The notes beneath the pieces are model-generated. The model was not told the DNA's origin, did no database searches, and saw only the letters and a list, made by a program, of their open reading frames with translations. A DNA stretch of 64,000 bases from Apostichopus japonicus. Its lineage: Eukaryota; Echinodermata; Holothuroidea; Aspidochirotida; Stichopodidae. Made by a program: the position numbers and the translations under genes. Each line of letters starts with the position of its first letter. Position 1 is the stretch's first letter. The stretch spans positions 22,321,376-22,385,375 of the forward strand of contig NC_092567.1 of assembly GCF_037975245.1 (NCBI RefSeq), written 5' to 3'. Below are positions 26,375 to 38,200 of the stretch, piece after piece.

Positions 26375-26523
26375 ATACATATATATATATATATATATAT
26401 ATATGAAAATCGTAATGAGTTGGAAAATCAAGAACAGTGAAAAAACTTTCAGCCTCCACCGGGATTCGAACCACGGGCCTCCCGCTCTGTACGCGGACAC
26501 CCTAACCACTAGGCTATGGACGC
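26375..26523 (-). mobile_element. tRNA-derived SINE with (TA)n tail
   Basis: On the minus strand a tRNA-like head (26452-26523) is followed by a short body (26405-26451) and a (TA)n tail (26375-26404). The head folds well: acceptor stem 6 of 7 pairs, D stem 4 pairs with wobbles, anticodon stem CCGC/GCGG with loop GTACAGA, and B-box GGTTCGAATCC. The T stem has two mismatches. The body shares an 83-bp stretch with 63538-63620. Confidence 0.8.
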
Positions 26524-26689
26524 TGATTGTATGTCTAGAGGTTCGAAACCGGTAGGGAAGATCGTAATTCCACTGTAGGCGTTTGTCACCTGTATCGAAA
26601 AGTACTAGTTCTGTTTTTGGTGACATATTTTGCCTTACTCTAGAGATCAAACATGATGCTAACCAACTCGAAAATCATTTGTGAAAATC

Positions 26690-26693
<4 letters not shown>

Positions 26694-26761
<68 letters not shown>
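26694..26761. repeat. (TA)n microsatellite
   Basis: A pure TA run of about 68 bp, 170 bp from the SINE. Confidence 0.95.
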
Positions 26762-26763
<2 letters not shown>

Positions 26764-28291
26764 TGTACAAATCCGTTCACAAAATCAACGCAAAACTTGC
26801 TATGGATTGGCCTATTACTTTTCATAAAGTTTTCGAACCGCTGTAAGTAGTTCTGCAAATTCGTAAACCTTGATACAACTGCTGATTTCATTCTACATAT
26901 AACATGTAGAATGTGTCTATAAAATAGACTGAGGGAATAACGGCCGTTACTAAAGGGTATATATGGTTGTATGGTTTAATTAAAATACGGTCGACGGGAT
27001 ATCTGTTTTTCCACTACCCGGGACGTCCGGGCTGAAGCATGCTGTCACCGCCGCTTCTGCAAAGATACATGGACTTTGCCTCAGGGCTAAGCAGAAAATA
27101 GTTTATTAAAACCTTTTTTGTTTTGTGTCCTTAGTGAACTGGTTTTCTCCTACTGAACTAGGACATGGAGTGAAATTAAGAATTGGTCAACTGCGTTTCC
27201 GAAAAAAAAAAATGTTTCCTTGGGTATTGAAACATCACTGGTTATAGAGTATAGTTGTGGAAACGACTTGGTCAAGTTCAAATGACGTATATGTGTTTAG
27301 TAAGAATGGATAATGTCCGCATATGTACATGTAGCTGTATATAACTGTGTGTAACCACAGGATAAACTGGACAATACACTTTATAACTGTACTTATCAAA
27401 ACCTATAGAAATATCATTCTTATGTAAAACCTAGCAATACATTATCGATAGGCTTTTCTCGCATTTGTATACCGATGAAGTGATTACTGGTTTATCATAT
27501 CCTTGAAAAAAAGGTTTGGTTTTGGCTTCCCATAGCAATGGGACATACCCTATAGCTTGTGTTTGGAATTGCATAGGTTGCTATGGGAGATCATCTTCAT
27601 AAATTCGTGCACTTCTAACTTTCAAGTTTTAAGTTTCATGATATAAATTTGTAATAGCGCCACTAACATCTGAAACCTTTTACTTTCTGTTTATTTTTTA
27701 TATTTTCATATTTTCATATTTCATATTTTCATATTTTCAACGTAGGACTGTTATTAATGTTGAAGCTGAAACCAATGTCATCACTGGGTCATGTGACGAA
27801 CGTCAATATTTAAGATTGAACACTTACAAGAACCCATCTCTATTACAGAAAATAAACAAGTTAAGATATCCAGATAAACATATAATAAAAAGCCCGAAGT
27901 ACACGTGGTTTATGATGTCATATTTGAGTGAAGGAATATTTAATGTGTGATATCTGGAAATCGAAATTCTTGAGCTGTTCGGGGATCGTTGAAGTTCGCC
28001 ACAGTTATTCATATCGCATACACCAATGAATGATGGTTGCTTGGATAATGCCTCCTACATGTAAGCCTACCACGTTGACGGCGTATCTCTTTAATTGGGT
28101 CAGGTAGGAGAAACCAAACATGATTAGTCCTACACTATCCACTTTGTCGACGGTCAGTGATCTAATTATGTATCCCATCGTTCTGATTGTTTCTCTTTCA
28201 TTAAGAAATCAGCGTGTGTTGTCACAACACAGGGTATCGGAGACCATTGACACTTATTTCATTAAAGAATGTAACTTTGTTGAGGGAATAG

Positions 28292-28418
28292 TTGAGTTAA
28301 GTTCAGCTTAGTTCAGTTCGGTTCGGTTCGGTTCAGTTCGGTTACTTTGGTTTGGTTTGGTATACGTTGGTAAGGTTAGTTTAGTTTAGTTTAGTTTAGG
28401 TTAGTTTTGTTTTGTTTT
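28292..28418. repeat. Pentanucleotide array (GTTCG, GTTTG, GTTTA types)
   Basis: About 125 bp of five-base units that change type along the array: GTTCG/GTTCA, then GTTTG, then GTTTA. Purely intergenic. Confidence 0.9.
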
Positions 28419-31400
28419 CCCTAGCAACTCCCTACTCGGATGAAAGAATCAACACTATACAGTATGAATGGTTCCCTGAAAGGAATCGAGGGCGGTATTG
28501 AAGAACTTAGCATGCATAGACTCCGGAAGTGTGACCTGATTAATTCGCAGATGACATTGCAAGGGTCCTACCTGCACCGTGTAAGATTTGTCATAGATGT
28601 TCAATACTCGTAATGCGTAAGGTTGGCATATAATATACATTTTTGAGGAGTCGAATGAAAACTTTATTTCAGAATACATAGCAATACGTGTGTTCCTTGT
28701 ACGACTTCTACCGTGCAAACATTGATTTTTCGTTACAGACATATATACACTTTTGTGGTATTTGAATCCAACTTAGGATACTTCTACCAACATCATAGTA
28801 CTAACCAAAGCTTCATTTACATGGACTTTAGTACAGGGGATTACCAATGTCTGTATCAAATACAACATATTTTAACATTTAAAGACATGTTAGCAAAATA
28901 TTATCAACATTTACTAATTTAATAGTACCAAGTACAATTATAATGTTCCTTTGATATTTTATTCCACCTGTTGGAGGAGTCTTAACATGGAAAAACAGTG
29001 CGGACCCAACGATTTAAGTAATAGTAACCTTTTTGAGAAATGTCGGTCTGGCGTCGCTGGACAAAGGATTTGTACCAACGAAGTCTTCGGCTTTAAGTAC
29101 AGACCTTCTGTACGTTGCCGTGTTGGACGAATCTAACTGTAATAGTAATTGACGACTCTGCGATCCGCGTTATAGTCATTGCCGACTTTGCAATATGTGG
29201 TCCCCCTCACAATTGGCGAGGTCGGTAAAAGTGACTCCATAGTTTTCCCTTTCGGGAATCCAAAAATGAGGGCATAAAGGTTTGGTTCAGAATTTGGAGT
29301 GCAAGAGTTTGATAACTTTAAAAGGATGGTCCAGGTGAAAACATATTTTCGATTGATGAAAGAGGCGAATATGATCAAGATGCTTAGAATATTTTCCCTT
29401 TTTATATTTTTACCTATTTATGCCAATCAAATTTTCCTGTTAACTATACTTTTAATACTAAAGCGCAACCATGTTTGCAGTTGTCCCAAAGTTTGAAATT
29501 ACAATTAAATTATAATCTAATTATAATGTATTGTACCCCTGTGCCGCATCAACTTTTAGGATTGAAGGCAGTAGACCACAAATCCACATGGCTCTGCCAT
29601 ATAGAAGTGTTAGTACGAAGAGCTCAGCCGCATATTACCTATAATTGTATTAGTTAGCACATTAATCGTGATGTCACACGACAGTCGAAACTTCAGCAAA
29701 TATTGGCAACTGAATTCCGTTATCAAACCGAAGATGTAGCCTATAAAATGACAGGAGAGCCTGGCGTTTCAACAGCATGATCTTAAGACTACTAGTACTA
29801 GCCGTGTGCCTCTAAAAAGTGACACCTTACTTACATCAGGCCCTCAAACTATTCCACATTTACCTATACACGGTTTTCTTTCTTTAGATATGCAGTTTTT
29901 TTTAACAGAGTTTCTTCCTTCTTTAATCAGACGATATTAGGATTATCTTTACTAAATCTGGCACATTCAAAGAGGCCACCTATATATATCACAAATCAAA
30001 AGTGTTTCCTCTCATAAAACTTCAAGTGCAAAAAGACCATGCTTGTATATGAAGCAATATAATCCGTTTTGGTTTTAATTTGTTCAAGCCCTAAAATGGT
30101 CACAAAAAGTGACGAAAAGGAAGCGAGAGGAGAGAGGGGAGGGAGGGAGGGGAAGGGGGACTTCCATCGAATATCATGTGTAATAAAGTCCTAATCGGTT
30201 TTCAACACGTACATGACGGTATACTTAAAGCGTGGTTAGTAGAGTACCTGCCTTATGTTTTAGTCCAACTTTCATTAACTACGAAATCACTTTCAATTGA
30301 CATGTATATGTGCAAAGTTCAAATGTAACTCTGTTCGAGATGCTCATGACATCGCACATACATGTCAAAAACAAATCGAAACATTTTAATGGCTCTAGCT
30401 TAATTGACGGAATCACCATTTCGACAGCCAGATTAAAATATAATTGTAGAAAATCGGTAGCCCACATCAGGTATTCGTGCAAGCTGTTTGCGATGACATA
30501 TTCTCTCCGTGGGTTGCCGTTTGTCATTGAAATTCGCCAAATTAAGATACATTTACTACCAGAAACAAGAAAACAAAGAATATGAAACTATAATATTGTT
30601 AGTTGTTTCATAGGTTCCATGAAATATGATTTCCCTTCCATTTCCCCCTCTGCCTACTTTCCTTCGCTATTCCCGATTTCTCCTTCCCCACACCCTTCCC
30701 CTATCCTCCTACACCAGCGAACCTGTCTGCCATAAACATAAATGGCATCCCATGAAATTCGATGGATTTATCAACGGCGGGAAAAACTTTTCGAAGGCAA
30801 AAATTGAACAGAGGTACCACTTTCAACTATTTATTGGTAATTTAGTTCATATTTAAGCATAGACGAAGAGCAAGATATGGTAGCTTCCTGTCATTTTGTT
30901 ATTCGTATGATTTTTATACTAAATAAGAGAGGGGTTTAGCACTGCGATTAATAGTTGAGCTGTGTGATACTGGTACTGGTAGCAGACGGCAACGGTGAAT
31001 TGTGAGCAAATTATACGTCACAGATCAGACTGTACGGTCCAGTTAGACTACACAGTAGGATAGCTTACATATTCAACAGGCCAGGGACGTGAGTACCTCG
31101 AGCTACTGTCTTTTCTGCCGGTGAATTACTTGCAACTTAGTGGTGATACTTGTTGATACAGCCAGCGTACGGTGACGCACTTCACCACAAATCGTTTCCG
31201 TCTACCACCAGTTGAGCTCTCCATTTCTTGTACACAATATATGCTTCATTGTAACGTTCTAACTGTTAGTCCTAACGTTAGGCCTAAGTAGTAAGTACAG
31301 CCTATACTATAGCTTAGGTGCAAAAATTCTCTTGAATACATATTTTGTTTGTTATAAAGGAGGACACTGATCGACGTCCTGGGTGGGGGTCCATGGGAAG

Positions 31401-31666
31401 GGGATGCTCCCCTGCCATGACCAGGGGAACAAAATCCTTTGAGGAAAAAAGGATTTTTATGGTGCCATAATTATTATTTTGACTTTTGGAGCATTAGCTA
31501 GGCCTAGCCTATTTATACATGGATTCCTGAACCTTAGACCTAGCTTCGCCGAGTGAGCGTCACAAGCATAGTAGAATGATCCTCTTTACTAAAGGTTTTT
31601 TATGGTCAGGTAGATAGCCAATTAGAATGTCTTTTGTAAGACTTGTAATGTGTATGATATCTTTTG

Positions 31667-31760
31667 TTCGCTATGACCAATTGTTATAAGAATAGTTTCT
31701 TGCCGTGCACTGTTAGGGACTGGAATAACCTCTCTACCAGTCTTATCTGTAATTTATGTT
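31667..31760 (+). pseudogene. LINE reverse transcriptase C-terminal scrap
   Basis: The frame reads YKNSFLPCTVRDWNNLSTSL before a stop, the familiar C-terminal signature of non-LTR retrotransposon proteins (xFxPRTxxDWNxLP). Only about 30 codons survive, upstream of SYCP3. Confidence 0.5.
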
Positions 31761-32144
31761 AATCAAATTGACTCTACTAAGTACATTATCACGCGTATTA
31801 GGGCTTGAGTGGCCTCTCGGCGCTTGCATGGTGAGCATACCCTTGTGGATGATTCACTGAACCTTTTTCACAGAAGAAGTGTAATCTTCAAGTTGAGGCC
31901 CTTCCTTGGTAAAGTACTGTGAAATTATACAGCAAACTTAAAAGCTTAAAAAAGAGAGATCTCATCATTGCATTATCTTTTACAAGAACATCGGTGATCT
32001 CAGCATCCCAAATTTACAGTAGATACCAGTCATAGTATGCAGCATAACTCAACATTACTCATGCAGCATTGCTTATTCTCTATTACGTTACAGATACCCA
32101 TCAGATAGTTCTTCCTACCCACCACAAATCACACCGACATCTCT

Positions 32145-32274
32145 ATGAAGACGGTCAAAATGCCGAAAGGTGGAAAGAAAGCCAAAGGGAATCAGAAGTC
32201 TAAAGCTGAGCAAGCTGTAGACAAGTTTGATTTTGAGGATGACATCAATGAAGAAGATTCTGTCGAAAATCAAG
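32145..32274 (+). CDS. SYCP3: SYCP3 coding exon 1
   Basis: Residues 1-43: basic start (PKGGKKAKGNQKSK), then an acidic stretch (FDFEDDINEED). An acceptor-like TTACGTTACAG ends at 32093, so the exon may begin at 32094 after an upstream untranslated exon. Donor CAAG/GTACAG, phase 1. Confidence 0.92.
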
Positions 32275-35200
32275 GTACAGTTGTGTAGGAACCTATCAAT
32301 GAGTGCCGGCATAGAAAAAAATGGATTTTAGTACATGTATGTAAATGCAACAGGGAATATTTAGCGTTCATTGATCATGCATTGTTATTTTGGTAGATAT
32401 TTCTTGGACAACCAAATTTGTTGTTCAGACCGTAACCGAAAGGTAAGACCTGGTTGTCCAAGGGACAACCATTAAAAACCTTAAAAAAATTGCCCCAGTT
32501 AAAGAAATAAGTTTACGGGTCAGCATGTGCAAACTTACGATACTTATGATTGAATAATAGTCACACATGAATATCTATCATTCTTAGATCCTGCTTCCCC
32601 AGTTGCGCTGAAATCTGTGAAGAAAAGGTCCTATGAAGAAATGCAAGACAACGGTGTCCCTGAGCCACATATTGAGTAAGTTTAAACCTCCCCCAGTTTC
32701 CAACCTCAGCATTTAAAGGATTGGTTCAGGTGTTTGACATGTCAATTTTGTATGAAAGAGCACAAAAAGAAAAATAGAACAGTGAAGAAACTACCATGAT
32801 AGCATGCTCTGTTAAGGAGATATGACACTTTGAAGATATCAAAATTTCTTTGAAAAGGACTGGTGTAGAAAGACTTACTGTGAGGGTGTGACGTCACATC
32901 CTCAATTCCTTAACATTTGTGAATATATTTCTTTAAAAATTATCTACATTTTTTAACACATTTGAAAATAATATAATCAAAATTCTTCAGATGTTTAATC
33001 TCAAATACTTCCTTTGACAAATATGAGATCTCCTGACATATCTTTTGGTTGAAAGTCATGAAATCTCACAAAATATTTAGAGAAAAAAAGAAAAGACTTT
33101 TCAGGAATGTGAGGATGTGACATCACAGCTAGTCAGATTTCAGCAGTTTCTACACAATCTGATAAAACTTTACACTTGAATATCTCTTTAACTGAAAAAG
33201 ATATTTGAACAGTTTTTTCACCATTGTGTTTCTTTTATTGTCCTCTTTCATATAACATTAACATGTATGACAGCTGAACCAATCCTTTAAGAGCTACAAA
33301 AAAAACTTGGGGGAAATGGTAGTCAACAATTAAATTTAATATTCAGACAAAATGATATTGCTGCTTAATGGGCTACCTCTCTGGAGTTTGATATATAACT
33401 CAATTAGTAAGTTTAACTGAGTTTTAAAACTTTAGTTGGAGAAAAGAATAGGAGAGAGGAAAAATGAAAGACTTCTTTTAATATCTAGTTTCCCCACAAT
33501 TTAGCAAAAAAAGTTGGAGGGCTGAAATACGTAGTCGGACTCAAGTCCAGACTCAAACCCTTTTTTTGCTGGACTTGGCTCTGACTCTGACCTCTCTGGA
33601 CTTGGCTCAGACTCGGACCTCTGTGGATATGGACTTGAAGCCGAGTTCAGTCCGAGTCCACCAGCATATACTCTGATAATGTGGTAATCAGAAGATGTAC
33701 TGGCTAGTTTGTGTGATTAGAATTTTCAATCTATTACAAGTACAACAGTCAAGTTGAAACCAGTTAACCACTTGACAGTCAAGTCTACAGGTCTCAACTC
33801 TATGTTGGTATGGTAAGCCCTCCTTTCCTAATGCCCCCGGTTCACAAGAGAGGCTCAACAATGCAGCTGGACTTGGCTCAGACTCTGACAGTAGTGGACT
33901 CAGACTTGGCTTGGACTCCGGTAAGGTGGACTCTACTCCAACCCTGGAAAACAGATATTGTTAGAATGTGGCATTACTGTCATATATATATAAATATGAA
34001 AACCTCAAAAATATCAGCATACCTACCTTTAAAAACCTGAAAGATTAAACTTTGTTTCCAAAATCCATGTCAGCACTCACTGTAAATTCTAGGCCTAGAA
34101 CAGAACCCTAGCTGGTGTGTGTACCTTGGGCCAAGCTTAGGAATCTTTTGCGCTCCCCTTGTAAATGAATTGTATGCATAATTCTACTCTTCTATTTCAT
34201 TAATTTCAAAACATCTTTGTATAACATGAACCTGCCAAAACTGATAACATAATTTAAGCCGTCGTGATAAACTTAAGTTTCTCCATGTATATAAAGAGAT
34301 ACAATAATGAAGATTAAGTTTCTATGGGTGTACAGTGTCTTACGTTCCTTTCATTATCAAGTATAATATCAGTTTTTTCGTCAAATTCAGTTTAAAACTT
34401 ATAAATATAATATATTTATAAAGTTTCTCGGTTTTCATTTGTAGTGGTGAAATGCAAACTATGCTTCAATCATTTGGTGGTAAGTTTAATTTCTTTTTTT
34501 TCTCTTTCTCCTCTGCTTTTGTTAATTTTGGGAGGTTTTGAGTTGTTTTTTTGTTATCAATGTTCATTAGGTCCAGGATAAGTGTTTCCCCAAACAATGT
34601 TGCAAATTGGAATTAGAAATTTGTGGAATGAATGAGCTGGATATCACTATTTTTATAATCAATAAAGGATCCTTTAAAAGTGCTAACCTTACAATGTACA
34701 CCAATTGTCTTGGGAATCTTAGAGCAGATATGTTTTTCCTGGGTGAGGTTCAAATGGAGATAAAAACCCAAAAAACTTAATTTTGTAATTAGTGTTGTGA
34801 ATGTAAACACTGACATGATCTGTCATAAGTCAGTATGGGTGAAATTACACATGTAAGTAGTTTTACTGAGATTTAAAGAGAATTTGTTTGCATTTAACCC
34901 ATTAGAAATAATTTTAATTTCATTGCTTACAACACTTGCAGCATGTAAGGTTTTAAAGAACATTAGTGTAATCAGTAAAGAGAGTAAACAAAGCTTTGTA
35001 AAACAATTAAAAATGTAGGTGATTATAAAGAACAAAAGTGGTCCTAATAATACATCCATGAGAGACACCATATATGACGTTCCTGGGAATAGAAAAGCAG
35101 AGAGAAAAGCTGATAGGTGGTTGTCTAATATGGTAACTAAATGACACCATAGTGGTGAACTGCTTACATACGTTTTATGACAGCTATCCACAACCTATAT

Positions 35201-38200
35201 GGTCACAACCCAAGCATTGGATTTAGGAATTTGGATGGGACGTAAGATTGTTTCAGAAATCAAAGAAAAGTTGTTTTACAAAGTTTTAAAGTGTCTGGTC
35301 ATTGATACCCTTCCAAAGTATTGATACATTAAACGATCAATGGTGCGTATGAGAGATATGTCAGTCAGCAGATAATAAACATCATTCAACACAAGAATGT
35401 CCAGGAATTCGATGTCCTGCCCTATTTTTAATATCTTTGGATGTAAGTTTTCGGCATTGTATTGATCAAATTTGGACTTAGGTTAGGGGAAAGGAGTGAT
35501 AGATGGGTCACGGCCAAATGCCAAAATTTTAAGGCTGGGCTGCAGCCTATAACGATTGCTGTCTCTGTTTCATGACAGCATTCCATAACTCACATTAGCC
35601 TGTCTTTATTTAAGGCGAGTCAGAGAAGAAGAAGCATGGCTCAAGTCAAATTTTTTTTTTATCTTCCTCAGCTGATATGCGTAAGTCCATGAGCAGTAAA
35701 AGGAAACGGCTGGAGACTTTCACACAGCAAACTCTCAAAGCTGCGAATGGAAAACTGGAGAAAGTCTGGAAACTACAGCAGACTGAAAGGTATGCTGAAT
35801 AAGATTGAATTTAGTCGAGTTTAATTTTCACTGTATCCATAGAATGTTTCATAAAATGATTCATAGAAGAATTATTTAAAAAAACATCTATTAGCACCCC
35901 CTCCCCCTTCCCTCCCCATCCACTTCCTCTTCAATAAACATGGAACAATAACTGAGATGGAGGAAGAAATGCATGAACAATAAAGAGTGTGAAATATTCA
36001 CTTCATTCTTGTGTCTGAAGTGTCCAAACTCTTTAACCTGGCTTCGTCTACCAGCTGAATTAAAACACATATTTGACGCCGGTGTGGCAGTTTATTTACA
36101 CATTTGTAACCTCTCCTTGTGACGTTAACTGGTAAAGTTCATTGATACTGTACTACTTGCAAACCTTTGGCAATTGTATATTAGATTTTGATCTGATAAA
36201 CTTTCGTCTCCTCAATTTTCAGAGCACCTTCATTTGTCCTCTAGTTCTAATGGGCTGATAGCTATTAAACTAGCCACCATGCAAAGCCAATGTATGATAC
36301 ATTGCTTTATATTTTGGGTTGGATGTTCTCTAATTCATTATGGTTAATATCTGCATGCCCAGAGAACTAGTTAAAAAGTTAAAATGTTACACGCCTGATG
36401 TAAATTTCACAAGCCTCTTGCCAAGTGGGACAGCAGGTATTTCGAGCCCTTAATTGGGTTTCATAACTTAATATTTTAACTATTAAGTGGAGCAAATGAA
36501 TGTAGGTTTTCAGGTAATTGTTACATTGCAAAGTATGTGACAAGTGAGAAATCAGATGTATAATTGTAAGATGTTCTAGATTTCTGAAAATTCAACAAGT
36601 AGTAAACTACCATTTTTTGGTGTCTTTTGTTGTTGTTGTTGAGATAATTTGTGAGCTATGCAACAATTTTCATAAAATTGGTCATAAAACGAAATGAATA
36701 ATATACGTTTTATGATTTTTATGTCACCTTAACGGTTCCATGCAGGACCTTTATGAAAAGTACCTTTGAAAATCTTGAGCATTTTTATAGCATCAATCCG
36801 AAAGTTGGAGGTATTTGCTGAAGGACCGATGACCTTTTTAAATTGAAATTAAATATTTCAAATATTTATTCAGTAGTGCTAAAAACTTGACATTATTCAG
36901 TAATATTTGGTTTGTTTTGTGAAACCTTCGACAGGCAACGTCTGAGTGATGAATACAACAAACAATTGAATGTAGTCCTGGAGCAGTGGGAGACGGATGT
37001 AAAGAAGATGAAGGAACAAGAGGAAAAATTACAGGTAAGAACAGACAAATGAAATCGCTAGTTTAAGGTCACATGATCATCATCTTAAATATCAAACGAC
37101 ATTATGTGGTAGTCTGCATGTCCGAGACGACCAAATTACTGTTCAGACGACCAAAAATCTGCTGTGGGGGCTGTTCGACTAGTTGATTACGTCTAATTCA
37201 GATTGAATTGTAACTAAATACCCCCAATTAGGAAAAATGGTAATTTGGTGTCACCCCACACCATCCCCCCCCCCCTCCAAAAAAAAAACATCTCTCCTTC
37301 GGGGTACATATAAGTCATCATTTTTCTTGCTACATTTTTTTCGGACAACCAAATTTGCTGTTCAGACAACCAAAATGTAAGGTACATCCAGAAATATTTA
37401 TTTAAAAAATTTGTTCTGCAGACTTGAATTATTTTTCAAGGTAGTAGTAGAGTAATTTCAGCTTTTAAGAAAAAGCAGTTATAAGTGTAGTTCATGAATA
37501 ACCTAAAGATTATTGCACACACATCCAAGTAAAAAATTGAATAGGATATATACAATATTTTATAAAGCCTCAACATCGGAAACAAGCTATGAAGCTGAAA
37601 GGTGGATCAATATTCTTCATATCACAACTTCTGTGCTATTTTTTTTTAATCAAATAATTCTTTTTACTCCATTCAGGATAGTTTTGGGGTTGTTTGTGAA
37701 AGAAATTAATCTTCTTGGATCACTGGACGAGCCTTAAACGTAAACGAATGTAACTCCTGTTACCTAGTATTTGTAACAAAGGCTTGGTTCAGCGGTTAGA
37801 GTGTCCACCTCACAATCCCTTAGGTTCCAGGATCAAAATTCCAAGATTCTCTTGACCTATTAAAAAATTGCTGCAGTGCAATGGTGATGTGCGGAGTCTT
37901 CCGTGGATTTGGTATTTCTGGTTTGTGAACTTGGGAAAGGGGTTTGTTTCTGTTCTTCACGTGGTTTCGAAACAACTTTGTTTGTTATGGCTGCACTGCA
38001 GTGATGTCTAATGGGTGCATTTGCCTACCTCAGTGTTTGAGAAAGTGGTCAGATGCTGGGGCATACACTCTCGTCCGTCGAATGGGGATGTTAAGTGGTG
38101 GGAGAAGAAATGGGAGCGAATTTACACCCTAGGCCCTGCCTCGTTATCCTCTGAACACTTATCAAAAAGAGAAGGCTTGAAATTAGCCAGTGTTCATCCA

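Larger units (their letters stand above)
20312..32093. other. Intergenic region between the unknown ORF and SYCP3
   Basis: No gene recognised. It contains the paired hairpins at 21148-21231, a poly-A tract at 23979-24004, a 32-bp tandem repeat at 25323-25418, a tRNA-derived SINE at 26375-26523, (TA)n at 26694-26761, a pentamer array at 28292-28418 and a LINE scrap near 31667-31760. Upstream exons of the 19161-20311 gene could be hidden here. Confidence 0.5.

Noticed and set aside
26688..26891. Frames rich in alternating Ile-Tyr
   Set aside because: Translations of (TA)n microsatellites; the same applies to frames at 56641-57074 and 63471-63830.
30279..30585. Overlapping frames of 82 and 91 codons on opposite strands
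   Set aside because: No splice sites in phase, no recognisable domain, and hydrophobic low-complexity composition; most likely chance.
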